NCBI GenBank assembly: GCA_012032815.1 | Contig: JAAUQD010000004.1 | Coordinates: 1 to 59,282, forward strand | From: Flammeovirgaceae bacterium | Lineage (GTDB): Bacteria; Bacteroidota; Bacteroidia; Cytophagales; Cyclobacteriaceae | Length of the DNA stretch: 59,282 bases | Direction: 5' to 3' | Part shown: piece by piece, positions 9,154 through 19,639 of the stretch | Layout of the letters: each line of letters begins with the position of its first letter | Numbering within the stretch: the stretch's first letter is position 1 | Program-made: the position numbers and the translations under genes | The notes under the pieces: generated by a model | The model's input: only the letters and a program-made list of their open reading frames with translations | Databases searched by the model: none | Told to the model about the DNA's origin: nothing

Positions 9154-10395
9154 ATGACTGAAGCAATTACATCTAGCAAGGAAGCCATAGAACTTGAAAA
9201 GAAATATGGTGCCCATAATTATGATCCGATTCCTGTAGTATTAACCCGTGGTGAAGGTGTATTTTTTTGGGATATTGAAGGCAAGAAATACTATGATTTT
9301 TTGTCGGCCTACAGTGCGGTAAATCAGGGACATTGTCACCCGCGTATAATTGGAGCATTAAAGGATCAGGCTGCTGAATTGACATTGACCTCACGAGCGT
9401 TTTATAACGACAAACTGGGGTTGGCCGAGAAATATGTCTGTGAAACGTTTGGCTATCAAAAGTGCCTGTTCATGAATAGCGGTGCTGAAGGCAATGAAAC
9501 GGGAATTAAGCTGGCGCGTAAATGGGGGTATACTAAAAAGGGAATTCCGGAGAATAAAGCAATTATCGTTGCGGCAAAGAAAAATTTTCATGGCCGCACC
9601 ACAACGGTAATTTCCGCATCGACCGATCCGAAAGCTCAGATTGGATTTGGTCCTTTTATGCCTGGGTTTGAAATAGTCGATTACGACAGTATTCCCGCTT
9701 TGGAAAAATCCTTGTCAAATCCCAATGTATGTGCTCTGTGGATAGAACCTATTCAGGGTGAAGCAGGAGTATTTGTACCATCGGATGGATATCTGAAAGC
9801 GGCTGAAACAATCTGTAGAAAAAATAATGTCCTGTTGATGATGGATGAAATTCAGACCGGCATTGCCCGTACAGGAAAAATGCTGGCTTCCGATCACGAA
9901 AATGTGCGTCCCGATTTATTGATATTAGGAAAAGCATTATCCGGAGGTGTACTGCCGATATCACTGGTAATGGCTGATGATGAGGTAATGATGGTCATGG
10001 GACCCGGAGAACATGGATCAACATTTGGCGGGAATCCACTTGCTGCCGCTGTAATCATGGAAGCCCTTCAGGTCATTAAAGATGAGAAGCTGGCAGAGAA
10101 CGCAATGCGACTTGGTAAAATTTTCAGAGAAAGAATGCAGGCTCTCATTAAGAAATCAAAACTTGTTGAGCTGGTGAGGGGAAAAGGATTATTAAATGCC
10201 ATTGTCATTAATGACAGCCCTCAGAGCAAAACAGCCTGGAACATTTGTCTTGAATTGGCAAAGAATGGCTTATTGGCTAAACCAACACATGGTAACATCA
10301 TTCGATTTGCGCCACCGCTGGTCATTACGGAAGATCAAATTCATGAATGTTGTGATATTATTGAAAAAGTGATTCTCGAATTTACGGTTAATTAG
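9154..10395 (+). CDS. rocD: Ornithine--oxo-acid aminotransferase
   Basis: A 413-residue class III PLP aminotransferase. It moves the delta-amino group of ornithine to 2-oxoglutarate, giving glutamate semialdehyde for proline/glutamate metabolism. The start at 9154 (MTEAITSSKEAIELEKKYGA) matches the family N-terminus; the frame is open further upstream but without similarity. Key residues: the ornithine aminotransferase signature HNYDPIPVVLTRGEGV, Asp231 in DEIQTGIARTGK for the pyridine nitrogen, and PLP lysine 260 in ILGKALSGG. It is convergent with the following monooxygenase-like gene and overlaps it by eight bases. Confidence 0.95.
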   Translation: MTEAITSSKEAIELEKKYGAHNYDPIPVVLTRGEGVFFWDIEGKKYYDFLSAYSAVNQGHCHPRIIGALKDQAAELTLTSRAFYNDKLGLAEKYVCETFGYQKCLFMNSGAEGNETGIKLARKWGYTKKGIPENKAIIVAAKKNFHGRTTTVISASTDPKAQIGFGPFMPGFEIVDYDSIPALEKSLSNPNVCALWIEPIQGEAGVFVPSDGYLKAAETICRKNNVLLMMDEIQTGIARTGKMLASDHENVRPDLLILGKALSGGVLPISLVMADDEVMMVMGPGEHGSTFGGNPLAAAVIMEALQVIKDEKLAENAMRLGKIFRERMQALIKKSKLVELVRGKGLLNAIVINDSPQSKTAWNICLELAKNGLLAKPTHGNIIRFAPPLVITEDQIHECCDIIEKVILEFTVN

Positions 10396-11731
10396 CCTTG
10401 TAATATCCGAATATTATTCCCATTTCATCCTCACTGGTCAGTCCAAAATTGACGGTTTTATTGGTGGTATTGTTATAAGTAATTTCTGATGTCAACCCTT
10501 CTCCCGGATTCAGCACAATAGGTGGATTGTAATTGAGCTGAGGGGGATGATGCCAATTCTCATTCGTGTAGACAGTCTCACCATCGCGTGCTCCACCTTT
10601 TATTTTGATTACAAACTTCTCACCAAGTTGATGAGTGTGTGACGTGAGACTATAAATTGTTCGCTTCTCATTAAAAATAAATGTTTTGGTCAGGGTGGTC
10701 CGTTGATTGGCAGGAAGATTCAGACTGTTGTTTGGCAGGTTTAGGGCGATGGCAATGTCAGTCACTTCACTTTGTGGAACGGTGTAAAGATTAATATACA
10801 CCTCACCCTCAATAGGGATTCCCTGTTTGTTTACATAGTGTGAATTAAAGTCCAATGCGTAGTCGGCAGGCAATTCCAACGCAATGCCGTCCGGAAATTG
10901 ATATGTGAAATGTGGTGTTTGTGAGCCGATAACGAAAACGTGGTAGGCCATGGGAATCATTAAACCCGTGGCCATTGAACCATCCGGATTGCGTATATCC
11001 CGCACAAAGTCAAACGGTGGTTTGATAGCACTTGGAATCTGGTCATTGAAATCATATAAAATGAAATGATGGCTGTTGTATCGCATTTTAATTTCAAATC
11101 GGTTTACAAATATTTTTTCAGTATTGCCAAGTTTTTTATACACGAACAATTCACGCTCAAAGTCGGGAGCAACTGAAAATGGCCCAACAGATACCTGAAT
11201 CCCTTCACCCGGTGCCGGAGGAAGTGGCGGAGTGAATGGATCTGGCTGAGCTATCTCATCATCCAGCAAAGCAGGATCAGCTACTTGTCCTTTCTGTGGG
11301 GCTCCTGCATCAATCCACTGTCGAATAAATTCAACTTGTCCTACAGAAAGTAAGGGTAATCCCAGCGGCATAGGACTTCCATAATTGCTTACCCCTGATG
11401 TGGTGCTGATTTTATGAAAGAGTAAGCTGAAATCCGATTCGTGGTGCTTTACTCGCAATAGATTATCGTGTTTCGCGTTGTGCAGTGTTGGCTCTACGCC
11501 CACCAAGTTGGAATAGGCGACCGATTTTTCAAGAACAAGATTATGTTGCAGAAATGCCGGATCTGATGTCGATGAATGACAACCGCTAATGGCGCATGAC
11601 GTGTCAAGGATTCTTGATTGGATTAGATCAAAAGACGATTCTGACAGGTCTTCATTCTGGCACGATAAAACTATTGTAGCCAGAGTGGCTATGGCTGCCA
11701 ATACATGTCGTGCTGAATATTTATTTCTCAT
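10388..11731 (-). CDS. Lipoprotein with cytochrome c-like N-terminus and PHM-type copper monooxygenase domain
   Basis: A 447-residue lipoprotein (Cys24 in VLSC). Residues 38-145 resemble the Bacteroidota/Planctomycete cytochrome c-like module: ILDTSCAISGCHSS (Cys46, Cys51, His52, a CX4CH motif) and a later SPMPLG, where a methionine could be the second haem ligand. Residues 180-445 resemble the two copper domains of peptidylglycine alpha-hydroxylating and dopamine beta-monooxygenases. All six classical copper ligands can be matched: His221-His222 and His298 for the first copper, His365, His367 and Met437 for the second. A proline-rich linker (160-176) separates the modules. The substrate is unknown. 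An exported electron-transfer/oxygenase role is an inference. Confidence 0.8.
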   Translation of the reverse strand: MRNKYSARHVLAAIATLATIVLSCQNEDLSESSFDLIQSRILDTSCAISGCHSSTSDPAFLQHNLVLEKSVAYSNLVGVEPTLHNAKHDNLLRVKHHESDFSLLFHKISTTSGVSNYGSPMPLGLPLLSVGQVEFIRQWIDAGAPQKGQVADPALLDDEIAQPDPFTPPLPPAPGEGIQVSVGPFSVAPDFERELFVYKKLGNTEKIFVNRFEIKMRYNSHHFILYDFNDQIPSAIKPPFDFVRDIRNPDGSMATGLMIPMAYHVFVIGSQTPHFTYQFPDGIALELPADYALDFNSHYVNKQGIPIEGEVYINLYTVPQSEVTDIAIALNLPNNSLNLPANQRTTLTKTFIFNEKRTIYSLTSHTHQLGEKFVIKIKGGARDGETVYTNENWHHPPQLNYNPPIVLNPGEGLTSEITYNNTTNKTVNFGLTSEDEMGIIFGYYKAN

Positions 11732-11791
11732 ATTTATTTAACAAATAAGGTGATTATTCGAATCATTACCAATTCACTTATTATTGCAGGT

Positions 11792-12389
11792 ATGAAAATA
11801 ATCATTGTTGGATCTACGGGAGTTATTGGAAAACATGTAACCAAAGAACTTGAGAAGCGGCACGAAATAATTCGCGTTGGCTCGAAAAGTGGTGACATTC
11901 AATGTGACATGACATCTACCGCAGCGGTTTGAGGTTATTTTAAAAGTGGGACAGTTTGATGCCTTGGTCTGTACAGCAGGTCACGGTCACTTTGGTCCTT
12001 TTGACCAAATGACGGAAGAGGATTTTTATAAAGGCATTCGAAGTAAGATGATGGGACAGATTAATCTGGTAATGGTGGGAAAGGATTTTATCAGTGATGA
12101 TGGTTCTTTTACACTGACTTCAGGGATACTATATAATGACCCCGTCAAGGGGGGTGTAGGATTAAGTTTTGTAAACGGTGCACTTAATTCTTTTACCCGC
12201 GCCAGTTCAATTGAGTTGAAGCGTGGCGTCCGGATCAATGTAGTAAGCCCCGGGTTAGTAGAGGATTCGTATGAAGATCTTGGCCAGTTTTTTCCGGGCC
12301 ACATTCCTGTAGAAATGCTGCGGGTTGTTCAGGCGTATGCAAAAAGCGTTGAAGGTGCGATTACCGGCCAGGTAATTGAAGTAATCTAA
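11792..12389 (+). CDS. Short-chain dehydrogenase/reductase family protein (frameshifted)
   Basis: A restored 198-residue short SDR protein. It has a glycine-rich N-terminal nucleotide site (IIIVGSTGVIGKHV) and an NAG-like CTAGHGHFGPF. The C-terminal VNGALNSFTRASSIEL and RINVVSPGLV are typical of SDR helix 5 and the following strand. The frame breaks at the T-run 11928-11930, where removing one T joins STAAV to EVILKVGQFDALV. The usual YxxxK catalytic pair reads FVNGA, so the tyrosine and lysine are absent; this variant is seen in a subgroup of small SDRs and classical reductase activity is doubtful. It abuts the permease gene tail to tail with no gap. Confidence 0.8.
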
Positions 12390-14740
12390 TCATTCGCTTC
12401 GCAGTACCTGAATAGGATTTGTAAGAGCGGCCCGGATTACTTTGTAGATGATCGTCAATAGCATCACGGCTATTAAACCAAGCGAACAAAACATAAAAAC
12501 TTTCCAGTCAAGCGAAATACGAAACTCAAAACTTTCCAGAAAATATTGACTGAGATAATAGGCCAGAGGTGATCCGATTATAATAGAGATAATGGACAAA
12601 AGAACAAAGTTGGAACACACCATGATTATAATGCCTTTCACGGAAGCTCCCATTACCTTTCTAATTCCAATTTCTTTCCGTCTGTTTTCAACGGAATAAG
12701 CGGCAAGACTATAAAGTCCAATGCACGAAAGGACGACAGCAATAACCGTGAAACTGATTGCCAGTTGATTGATTATTTTTTCGTCACCGTACAGGCTGGC
12801 AAATTCATCTTCAAGAATCGAATAATCAACAGGATATTCAGGATTATACTTTTTAAGGAGCGTTTGAAGAAACTGAATTGCTTCCTGAGTCTTGCCATGT
12901 TGAATTTTCATATAGAATTTTCTCGGCCATACTGTGCTGGATAAAAATACTACGGGGTTAATCTTTTCGTGCAGCGAGCGACTGTGAAAATCATGCGCTA
13001 CTCCAACTACGGTTCCCTCTATTCCCCACATTGAAACCCGCTGACCCAACGGGTCGGTCATCCGCATAGTCTCAACGGCTTTTTTAGTTAAAACGAAGCT
13101 ATTCGAATCATTATAGTCTCTGGAAAAACTTCTGCCCAAAAGGATTTTTATATCCATGGTTTCGAAGAAATCCATATCAACCATAATTCCCCGAAAGTAG
13201 TCATCATCGTCCTCCGTTTTTCCAGCCCAGGTCAGACTGCCCAGTACTTGCCCCTGAATTTCATACAAGTTTTGATTCCCTCGTGTGACCGACAAAATGA
13301 TAGGATTGGAAAGCGCATCGTTTCTAAAATTTTCATACGCGTTCATCAATTGACGTGTGCCCACAAACGTGATAATATCCTGCCGGTTGTAACCCATGTC
13401 CTTAGTATGTATAAACTGAAGTTGTCTGAATGTAAAAACAGCACAAACCGAAAGTATGATAGTAATTGAGAGTTGCGAAACAACCAAAGCATTTCTGAGA
13501 TTGCCTCCTTTTACCGATCCGGTTTCTCTTTTCATAACCTCGACAACACGGAAAGATGATAGCACGAATGCCGGGTACAAACCAGAAAGGAGAGTGACGA
13601 TTAATGATGCTGCAATCAATATCAGGTATATCCCCGGATCTGCAAGGTCCAAGTTAAACGAAAGACCAAATGATTTATTTAGAGCAGGAACCAAGAAATA
13701 GGCGGCCGCCATAGACATTAGAATTGCAATAAACACATTGACAAATGCCTCCGTGAGAAATTGAACAATGAGTGCGGCACGCGTAGATCCGGAAGCCTTA
13801 CGAACGCCTATTTCCTTTGCCCTGAGTGTGGCGCGAGCGGTTGCCAGATTAATGAAATTAATACAGGCAACCAAGAGAATGAAAATGCCGATGACTACAA
13901 AAATTCGTATAAATACAATCTTTCCTCCGGAAGGCAGACCATTCTCGAATTCAGATTTTAAATACCGATCGGTAAAAGGCTGCAGGTAAAAGTCAATATC
14001 GTCCTCCATTTCAGGAGTCGTGGCAAGGCTTGCTCTGTACTCGTTTATTTTTAGAGTAGCAGACTCCCGATGAGTGGGTTCATATAGTTTTACAAATGTT
14101 TGATAGGAGTAACTCAACCATGTAGGTTTGATATAGCTTTTATGAATTTCAAACGGAAGTATAAATTGAAATTTGAGTGTGGAGTGATCGGGGATATCAG
14201 CAAAAACAGAACTCACCAAAAGATCATAACGTCCCACCTTTACTTGTTTGCCAATGGGAGGCTCATCATTGAATAATTTTCTGGAAAGGGTTTGAGATAT
14301 AGCCACGGAGCTACTATTTGGCAGCGGGTGTTGAGGGTCGCCTTCAACGATTGGAAAACTAAAAATGGAGAAAAGTGCCTCATCACCCATAAATCCTTTT
14401 TCCAGAAAATAACTATCTCCGAATTGAAACAATTGATCGCCATCGTTGGTTATTCGGGCAATGAATTGAATTTCAGGAACTACGGAGGGTATCTCTTCGG
14501 TAAACGAACCGGGTACGGATATCCAGGTAATTGTGGTGTCTTCTGAGATTACATTGGTGAGCACCTGAAAAATGTTTTCTGAGTTTGAGTGAAAACGATT
14601 TACTCTGTACTCACCGTCTACCCACAAAAAATAAGAATAGCCGATGTCAAACCTGTTGTAAGTCCGAAAATGTTTAGAAAAGAGTAAGCTTTTTCTTTGA
14701 CAAAAATTCGCAGGGCTATCTTGAAAAAGTTACTGATCAT
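12390..14740 (-). CDS. MacB/FtsX-type ABC transporter permease (frameshifted)
   Basis: A restored 783-residue permease of the large Bacteroidota family with two MacB_PCD/FtsX units. The N-terminus (14740 onward) reads MISNFFKIALRIFVKEKAYSFLNIFGL, a membrane segment that the raw frame loses. One extra T in the run 14626-14631 (plus-strand A6) joins AILIF to LWVDGEYRVNRF. A periplasmic domain follows, then FtsX segments around GVRKASGSTRAALIVQFLTEA, a second periplasmic domain, and the closing FtsX unit with GIRKVMGASVKGIIIMV ending in NPIQVLRSE. No ATPase gene is adjacent, as is common for this family, which often acts in stress- or peptide-related export. Specific cargo is unknown. Confidence 0.87.
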
Positions 14741-14878
14741 AACTCTAAAATTTGAAAAAAACATGAGTTGTACAACCCGGGCGATCAACAACTAATGCAG
14801 ATGTATGAAATATTCTAAAATTCAATTTAAAGGATGATTGAATTTACATTGGCTCTAATGACTCTAAATCAAAGGGTC

Positions 14879-15714
14879 TCAGAATCGAGCGGTAACGATC
14901 CTTTCTTTTTTATCTAGATCATGAATAATGTCGATCTCATGGTAGCCCTTATGTTCAAAAATCTGGGCGACTTCATCGCCCCGATCCGCATGGATTTCAA
15001 CATAAATCTTCCCACCTGTTTTTAGTTTAGATAATCCCACCTCAGCGATTTTTTCATAAAAAATCAAAGGATTCTCATCTTCAACAAATAAAGCAATATG
15101 AGGCTCAAAGTCTCTTACATTTTTTTGAGAAAGGCTTTTTCAGATTTAGAGATATAAGGTGGGTTGCTTACAATAATGTCTAACTCAGAGATTGGGATTT
15201 GATTTTGAAAAATGTCAGCCATAATAAAGTTGACAGAGCCACCCAGAGTTGAATGATTCTTTTTGGCGATAGTAAGTGCCGGTTCACTGATGTCGACTGC
15301 AGTTACATGCGATGATGGAAGTTCCAAAGACAAGGTAATTGCAATGCAACCGCTCCCGGTTCCAACATCAAGTATGGAGGCATGGGAAGGTGTATTTTTT
15401 ATAATAGTTGAAACCAAAAGTTCGGTTTCGGGTCTGGGGATAAGAACACTTTTGTTAACAAAAAATGCTCTTCCATAAAAGTCAGCCTCTTCAATAATGT
15501 ATTGAATCGGTTCCTGCTGGTTAATGCGGTGGATGGCATTAGTTAATTCAGCTTCATGAGGTAGTTCAATTTCTGAGTTGGCAACTATATCCGCTTTGGA
15601 AAGACCAAGTACCTTTTCTAACAGGAGGTAGACCATAGACTCAATCTCATCGCGAGATTCATCCAGTTTAATTTGCCGGGTAACCTGCCAAAAGAGTTCT
15701 TTGGATTTAAGCAT
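14879..15714 (-). CDS. prmC: Peptide chain release factor N5-glutamine methyltransferase (frameshifted)
   Basis: A restored 278-residue PrmC/HemK. It methylates the glutamine of the GGQ motif in release factors RF1 and RF2. The N-terminal helical domain (1-75) precedes the Rossmann methyltransferase domain with SAM site ILDVGTGSGCIAI and catalytic NPPY near residue 185. The frame breaks at a run of seven A (plus-strand T 15120-15126). An eighth A joins SEKAFLKK to NVRDFEPHIALFVEDENPLIFYEKI and the C-terminal helix/strand region, restoring the family length. It is divergent from ribD with only 28 bases between the starts, so promoters must overlap the coding starts or act nearly leaderless. 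Confidence 0.92.
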
Positions 15715-15742
15715 GCTTACTTGATCTTTGCAATGTTAACAA

Positions 15743-16774
15743 ATGACTGTGATTTCGGATGAATTTTTTATGATGCGCGCGATGGAGCTTGCTCAACGGG
15801 GAGCAGGTTATGTAAGTCCAAATCCAATGGTCGGATGTGTCATCACACATGAAAATAAAATTGTTGGTGAAGGATTTCATGCTGTTTATGGACAGGCCCA
15901 TGCTGAGGTGATGGCGATTCGATCGGTAGCCGACTCGAGCATTCTGTCAGAAAGCGTTTTGTATGTAAGTCTTGAGCCATGTTCACATGTTGGGAGGACA
16001 CCTCCGTGTGCTGATTTAATTGTTGCTTCCAAAATTAAAAAGGTTTTCGTTTCAATTTTGGATCGCAATCCTCTTGTTTCCGGTCGCGGCATACAACGAT
16101 TAAAAAATTCAGGCGTTGAGGTTGAAGTAGGTTTATGTGAAAGACAAGCGGTTGAATTAAACCGAAGATTTTTTACAGCTATAGATGAAAAGCGACCTTA
16201 TGTGATTTTGAAATGGGCTCAAACTGCAGATGGATTTATAGCCCGCGAAAACGGTGAATCGAAATGGATTAGCAATGCACATTCCCGCCAGCTTGTGCAC
16301 AAGTGGAGGGGTGAAGAAGATGCAATACTCGTGGGTACAACAACCGCCCGGGTAGATAACCCGGCATTGACTGTGCGTAATTGGAATGGCAAGAATCCTT
16401 TACGAATTGTAATTGATAATGATTTAAAACTTAGTAAGGATTTAAAATTATTTGATGGCCTTTCACCTACTATTTGCTATACGTTAAAAGACCAGAACTC
16501 AAAGGAAAATTTGGAATATGTAAAGATTGCAAAGGAAAAGTTTTTGAAAAAGATTTTAAATGACTTACACCAACGCAAGATTCAATCCGTTATTATTGAA
16601 GGCGGAGCGCATACCCTACATTCTTTTTTAAAAGAAGGATTGTGGGATGAAGCCCGCATCTTTCATTCTACACAAAAATTTGGAATCGGAATTGAAGCAC
16701 CCAGGATATCGGGTAGCCCTTTTAGTAAGGAAGATGTAATGGATGATCGGCTGGAAATTTATCGTGCCCGTTAA
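15743..16774 (+). CDS. ribD: Bifunctional riboflavin biosynthesis deaminase/reductase
   Basis: A 343-residue RibD. It deaminates diaminohydroxyphosphoribosylaminopyrimidine and then reduces the ribose, steps two and three of riboflavin synthesis. The deaminase domain (1-145) has zinc ligands and catalytic glutamate in AHAEVMAI and the PCSHVGRTPPC motif. The reductase domain (148-343) begins RPYVILKWAQTADGFIA and has the NADPH-binding SKWISNAHSR and VIIEGGAHTLHSFL. The last four bases overlap the end of the convergent superoxide dismutase gene. No other rib gene is in the window. Confidence 0.95.
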   Translation: MTVISDEFFMMRAMELAQRGAGYVSPNPMVGCVITHENKIVGEGFHAVYGQAHAEVMAIRSVADSSILSESVLYVSLEPCSHVGRTPPCADLIVASKIKKVFVSILDRNPLVSGRGIQRLKNSGVEVEVGLCERQAVELNRRFFTAIDEKRPYVILKWAQTADGFIARENGESKWISNAHSRQLVHKWRGEEDAILVGTTTARVDNPALTVRNWNGKNPLRIVIDNDLKLSKDLKLFDGLSPTICYTLKDQNSKENLEYVKIAKEKFLKKILNDLHQRKIQSVIIEGGAHTLHSFLKEGLWDEARIFHSTQKFGIGIEAPRISGSPFSKEDVMDDRLEIYRAR

Positions 16775-17484
16775 CCGAGGCGTTCCGCCACAGTTTCCCA
16801 ATTCACAACGTTCCACCAGTTGGCCACATATTCGCTTCGCTTATTTTGATATTTAAGATAATAAGCATGCTCCCAAACATCAAGGGCCAGTAGCGGTATG
16901 CCTTTGAAATCAGAGGCATCCATCAGAGGGTTGTCTTGATTAGGTGTTGAGCCAATTTGTAGTTTTCCGTTTTCTTTGACGAGCCACACCCAGCCCGATC
17001 CAAATCGCGATAAGGAAGCCTGGGTAAATAATTCCTTAAACTTATCGAATGATCCAAAGGCCCCATTAATAGCATCAGCAATTTTTCCGGATGGGGTACC
17101 GGTGGATGGAGTCATGCATGTCCAAAATAAATTATGATTATAGGCTCCTCCACCATTATTCCTCGCTTTAGAAGACCTTTTGGAGATACCAGAGAAAAAT
17201 TCTTTTTCTGATTTAACTACAATTTTTTCATCCTGAATGGCTGCGTTTACATTCAGAACGTAGGCCGCGTGGTGCTTTGTATAATGAATTTCCATCGTCA
17301 TTTTGTCAATGCTCTTTTCAAGCGCATCATACGAATAGGGGAGTTTCAATTGCTGAAATTCAAAATTATTTTGAGGCGTAGAGGCAAAAACAGGTTGATC
17401 AGCCAATAGGAATGTTGCTCCAAGCGTAGTGGCCGATGCGCTTATTGATTTTTTGATAAATTTTCTTCTATTGATTGATTTCAT
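16771..17484 (-). CDS. Fe/Mn superoxide dismutase with Tat signal
   Basis: A 237-residue iron/manganese superoxide dismutase with an N-terminal twin-arginine signal (INRRKFIKKS, then a hydrophobic stretch ending near PVFA), which points to export of the folded, metal-loaded enzyme. The four metal ligands can be matched: His67 in HYTKHHAAYV, His117 in GAYNHNLFW, and Asp202 and His206 in LDVWEHAYY. GGGAYNH and FGSGWVWLV are further family marks. The metal used cannot be fixed with confidence from sequence. It would remove superoxide in the periplasm. The gene is convergent with ribD and divergent from chrA across a 127-base AT-rich spacer. Confidence 0.93.
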   Translation of the reverse strand: MKSINRRKFIKKSISASATTLGATFLLADQPVFASTPQNNFEFQQLKLPYSYDALEKSIDKMTMEIHYTKHHAAYVLNVNAAIQDEKIVVKSEKEFFSGISKRSSKARNNGGGAYNHNLFWTCMTPSTGTPSGKIADAINGAFGSFDKFKELFTQASLSRFGSGWVWLVKENGKLQIGSTPNQDNPLMDASDFKGIPLLALDVWEHAYYLKYQNKRSEYVANWWNVVNWETVAERLG

Positions 17485-17611
17485 GATAGTAAAGTTAGAT
17501 TAAAAAAAACGAGCGATGAACAATGACCTCGTTATCTGTATAATTTAAATTTACATAAAAATATTTAGCTTAGTAAATTCAAGCACCTCAATTGGATTAA
17601 ACTTAATGTAA

Positions 17612-18807
17612 GTGGCCGTTCAGCGCATTCGTTATTATATTTTTCTGAAAGATATATTGACATTGGCGTTGATTTCTTTTGGCGGCCCTCAAGCTCATCT
17701 GGCACATTTTATAAGAGTACTCGTAAAAAAAAGAAGATACGTAACAGAGGCTGAGCTGATGGAGTTGTATGCATTGGGACAGGTATTACCAGGCCCTACG
17801 TCAACGCAAACCCTTACTGCTGTTGGCTATAGGCTGGGTGGACCTAATCTCGCTTACCTAACTCTGCTTGTTTGGATTCTGCCCGCGGTTACGATCATGA
17901 CCTTTGCCGGAATATTGATCAGTAATTTTCATGATCGAAATATATCCCTGGAGTTTACCCGATTTGTTCTTCCAATAGCCGTAGGATTTGTTGCGTATGC
18001 GGCTTACTCTATTAGTAGCAAAACGGTAACAACCCGAACCGGATTAGTACTTATGGTGGCTGCCGGAGTGCTGTCCTTTTTTATTAATTCACCTTTTCTC
18101 TTACCGGTGATAATGCTGGTGGCCGGAAGTATTACTGCCTTGAAATACAAGGCTCATCCCGTGGAAAAGAAACAAAAATTCCATGTGCCCTGGGCTAATT
18201 TTTTTCTTTGGGCCGGAGTATTGGTTTTTGTTGCCATTTTAGGAGGTGTAACAAAAAGAATCCCCGAAGCCCTCCCGATCCGTTTGTTTGAAAATTTTTA
18301 TAGGAACGGCAGCCTCATCTTTGGCGGAGGTCAGGTATTAATTCCGTTAATGTTTGTCGAGTTTGTACAATATCTTCCCAAACAATATTTAACAGCTCAG
18401 GAATTCTTGTCCGGATATGCCATTGCACAATCCATACCGGGTCCTGTTTTTCGTTCAGCGCTTACATTGGTGCATTGGCTATGCGGGATTATGGTTATGG
18501 GGGGGAGATCATTGGTGGATTCATTTCGGCTTTTGGAATCTTTTTACCAGGAACATTCCTGATATTTTTTGTCATCCGAATTTGGGATAGCCTTAAAAAA
18601 TTCAGGCCTGTGAGGGCTTCACTGGAAGGGATCAATGCTGCCAATTCCGGATTGGTTGCAGCAGCAGCGATTCTTTTATACCAGCCCCTTGACGATACGC
18701 TGATCAACATATTGTTCATTGTTGGTTCATTTTGTGGAATGGCATTCACAAAAATGCCCTCATGGTTAATGATACTGATAGGATTAGTCCTTGGATTTGT
18801 ATTATAA
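17612..18807 (+). CDS. chrA: Chromate transporter, ChrA family (frameshifted)
   Basis: A restored 398-residue CHR-family transporter made of two homologous six-segment halves. The first half has the signature ISFGGPQAHLAHF and LGQVLPGPTSTQT; the second has SLIFGGGQVLIPLM and AIAQSIPGPVF. The frame breaks in the T-run 18447-18451. A sixth T gives GPVFSFSAYIGALAMRDYGYGGEIIGGF and joins both parts. The start is GTG at 17612; an upstream ATG at 17606 is followed directly by a stop. Family members export chromate, but many in non-resistant bacteria have unproved roles. A rho-independent terminator follows directly. Confidence 0.9.
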
Positions 18808-18809
18808 AA

Positions 18810-18840
18810 AAAGCCCCGTGTTTTCAGGGCTTTGACTTTT
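18810..18840. terminator. Bidirectional rho-independent terminator between chrA and tonB
   Basis: The stem AAAGCCC (18810-18816) pairs with GGGCTTT (18827-18833) around a ten-base loop. The plus strand continues GACTTTTTATT and the minus strand continues into TTTTATAAT, so it can end both the chrA transcript and the convergent tonB transcript. Confidence 0.8.
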
Positions 18841-18858
18841 TATTATGTAGTTGACTGA

Positions 18859-19532
18859 TCAGCCTAATCTAAAGGTGATCGGCAACACCATTCGTTGCTT
18901 TACCGGTTTTCCACGCTGCTTGGGCGCTTTCCATTTTGGCGCGCTCTCCACAACCCGAACGGCCTCTTCATCACAGCCAGCCCCAATACCTTTCACAGAT
19001 CTCACATCGGAAATTGAGCCATCCTTATTAATAACAAACTCAACAAACACTTTTCCTTCGATACCCATTCTTCGGGCTTGTGCCGGATATTTCATTTTAT
19101 CCTGAACGTATTTATAAAAAGCAGGGTAGCCACCAATGGGTTCTGCAGGATCTTCAACGATGGTAAAAATTTCATCAGTTTCCTCTTTAGGCGCTTCAGC
19201 CTGAATAACAATTTCCTGCACCTTGGTTTCTTCTGTTACCTCAACATCAAACTTTACTTCGATTTCTTCCTCGATTTCTTCTTCATCAGGAACTTCAATA
19301 ATTTGAGGCTGCTGAATTTGTGGAGGTGGTGGAGGGGGTTGCTCTGTTGGAGGAACCTCTAACATTTCTTCGAACGTGTTAATGTTCTTACCGCTTAAAT
19401 CGATAAGGGAATCATCATATTGCTTCCATTCAAAAGCCGTCACAACCAAAGTCATGGTGATGAGCAGGCCTACACTGAAAAAAAGCCTGTTTTCTTGGTT
19501 AGATCAGCACTTACTGTCTTTTTTGCTTCCAT
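18859..19532 (-). CDS. TonB family energy-transducer protein (frameshifted)
   Basis: A restored 224-residue TonB-like protein. The true start at 19532 gives MEAKKTVSADLTKKTGFF, a short cytoplasmic tail and one membrane segment; the raw frame starts inside that segment. An eighth T in the run at 19478-19484 (plus-strand A7) joins TGFFFSV to GLLITMTLVV. After it come a proline-rich periplasmic linker (PPTEQPPPPPPQ), an acidic stretch with EEEIEEEIE, and the C-terminal TonB domain with YVQDKMKYPAQARRMGIEGKV and PITFRLG. It would couple proton motive force to outer-membrane receptors. No exbB/exbD is adjacent. Its promoter is probably at 19552-19559. Confidence 0.92.
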
Positions 19533-19551
19533 TGGTTCTTGTTTAGGATTT

Positions 19552-19559
19552 CAAATATA
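19552..19559 (-). promoter_or_regulatory. Candidate Bacteroidota -7 box for tonB
   Basis: The minus strand reads TATATTTG, an exact TAnnTTTG, 19 bases before the restored tonB ATG. The same 19-base distance is seen for rimO and ileS. I see no clear TTTG at the expected -33 distance. Confidence 0.4.
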
Positions 19560-19639
19560 TAAAGAGAATCCCGTTATGGCCATTAGGTCACAATATTTCC
19601 ATGTCCTTTTTTCTTTGAATGGTGCTGTTTTTCAGGGCT

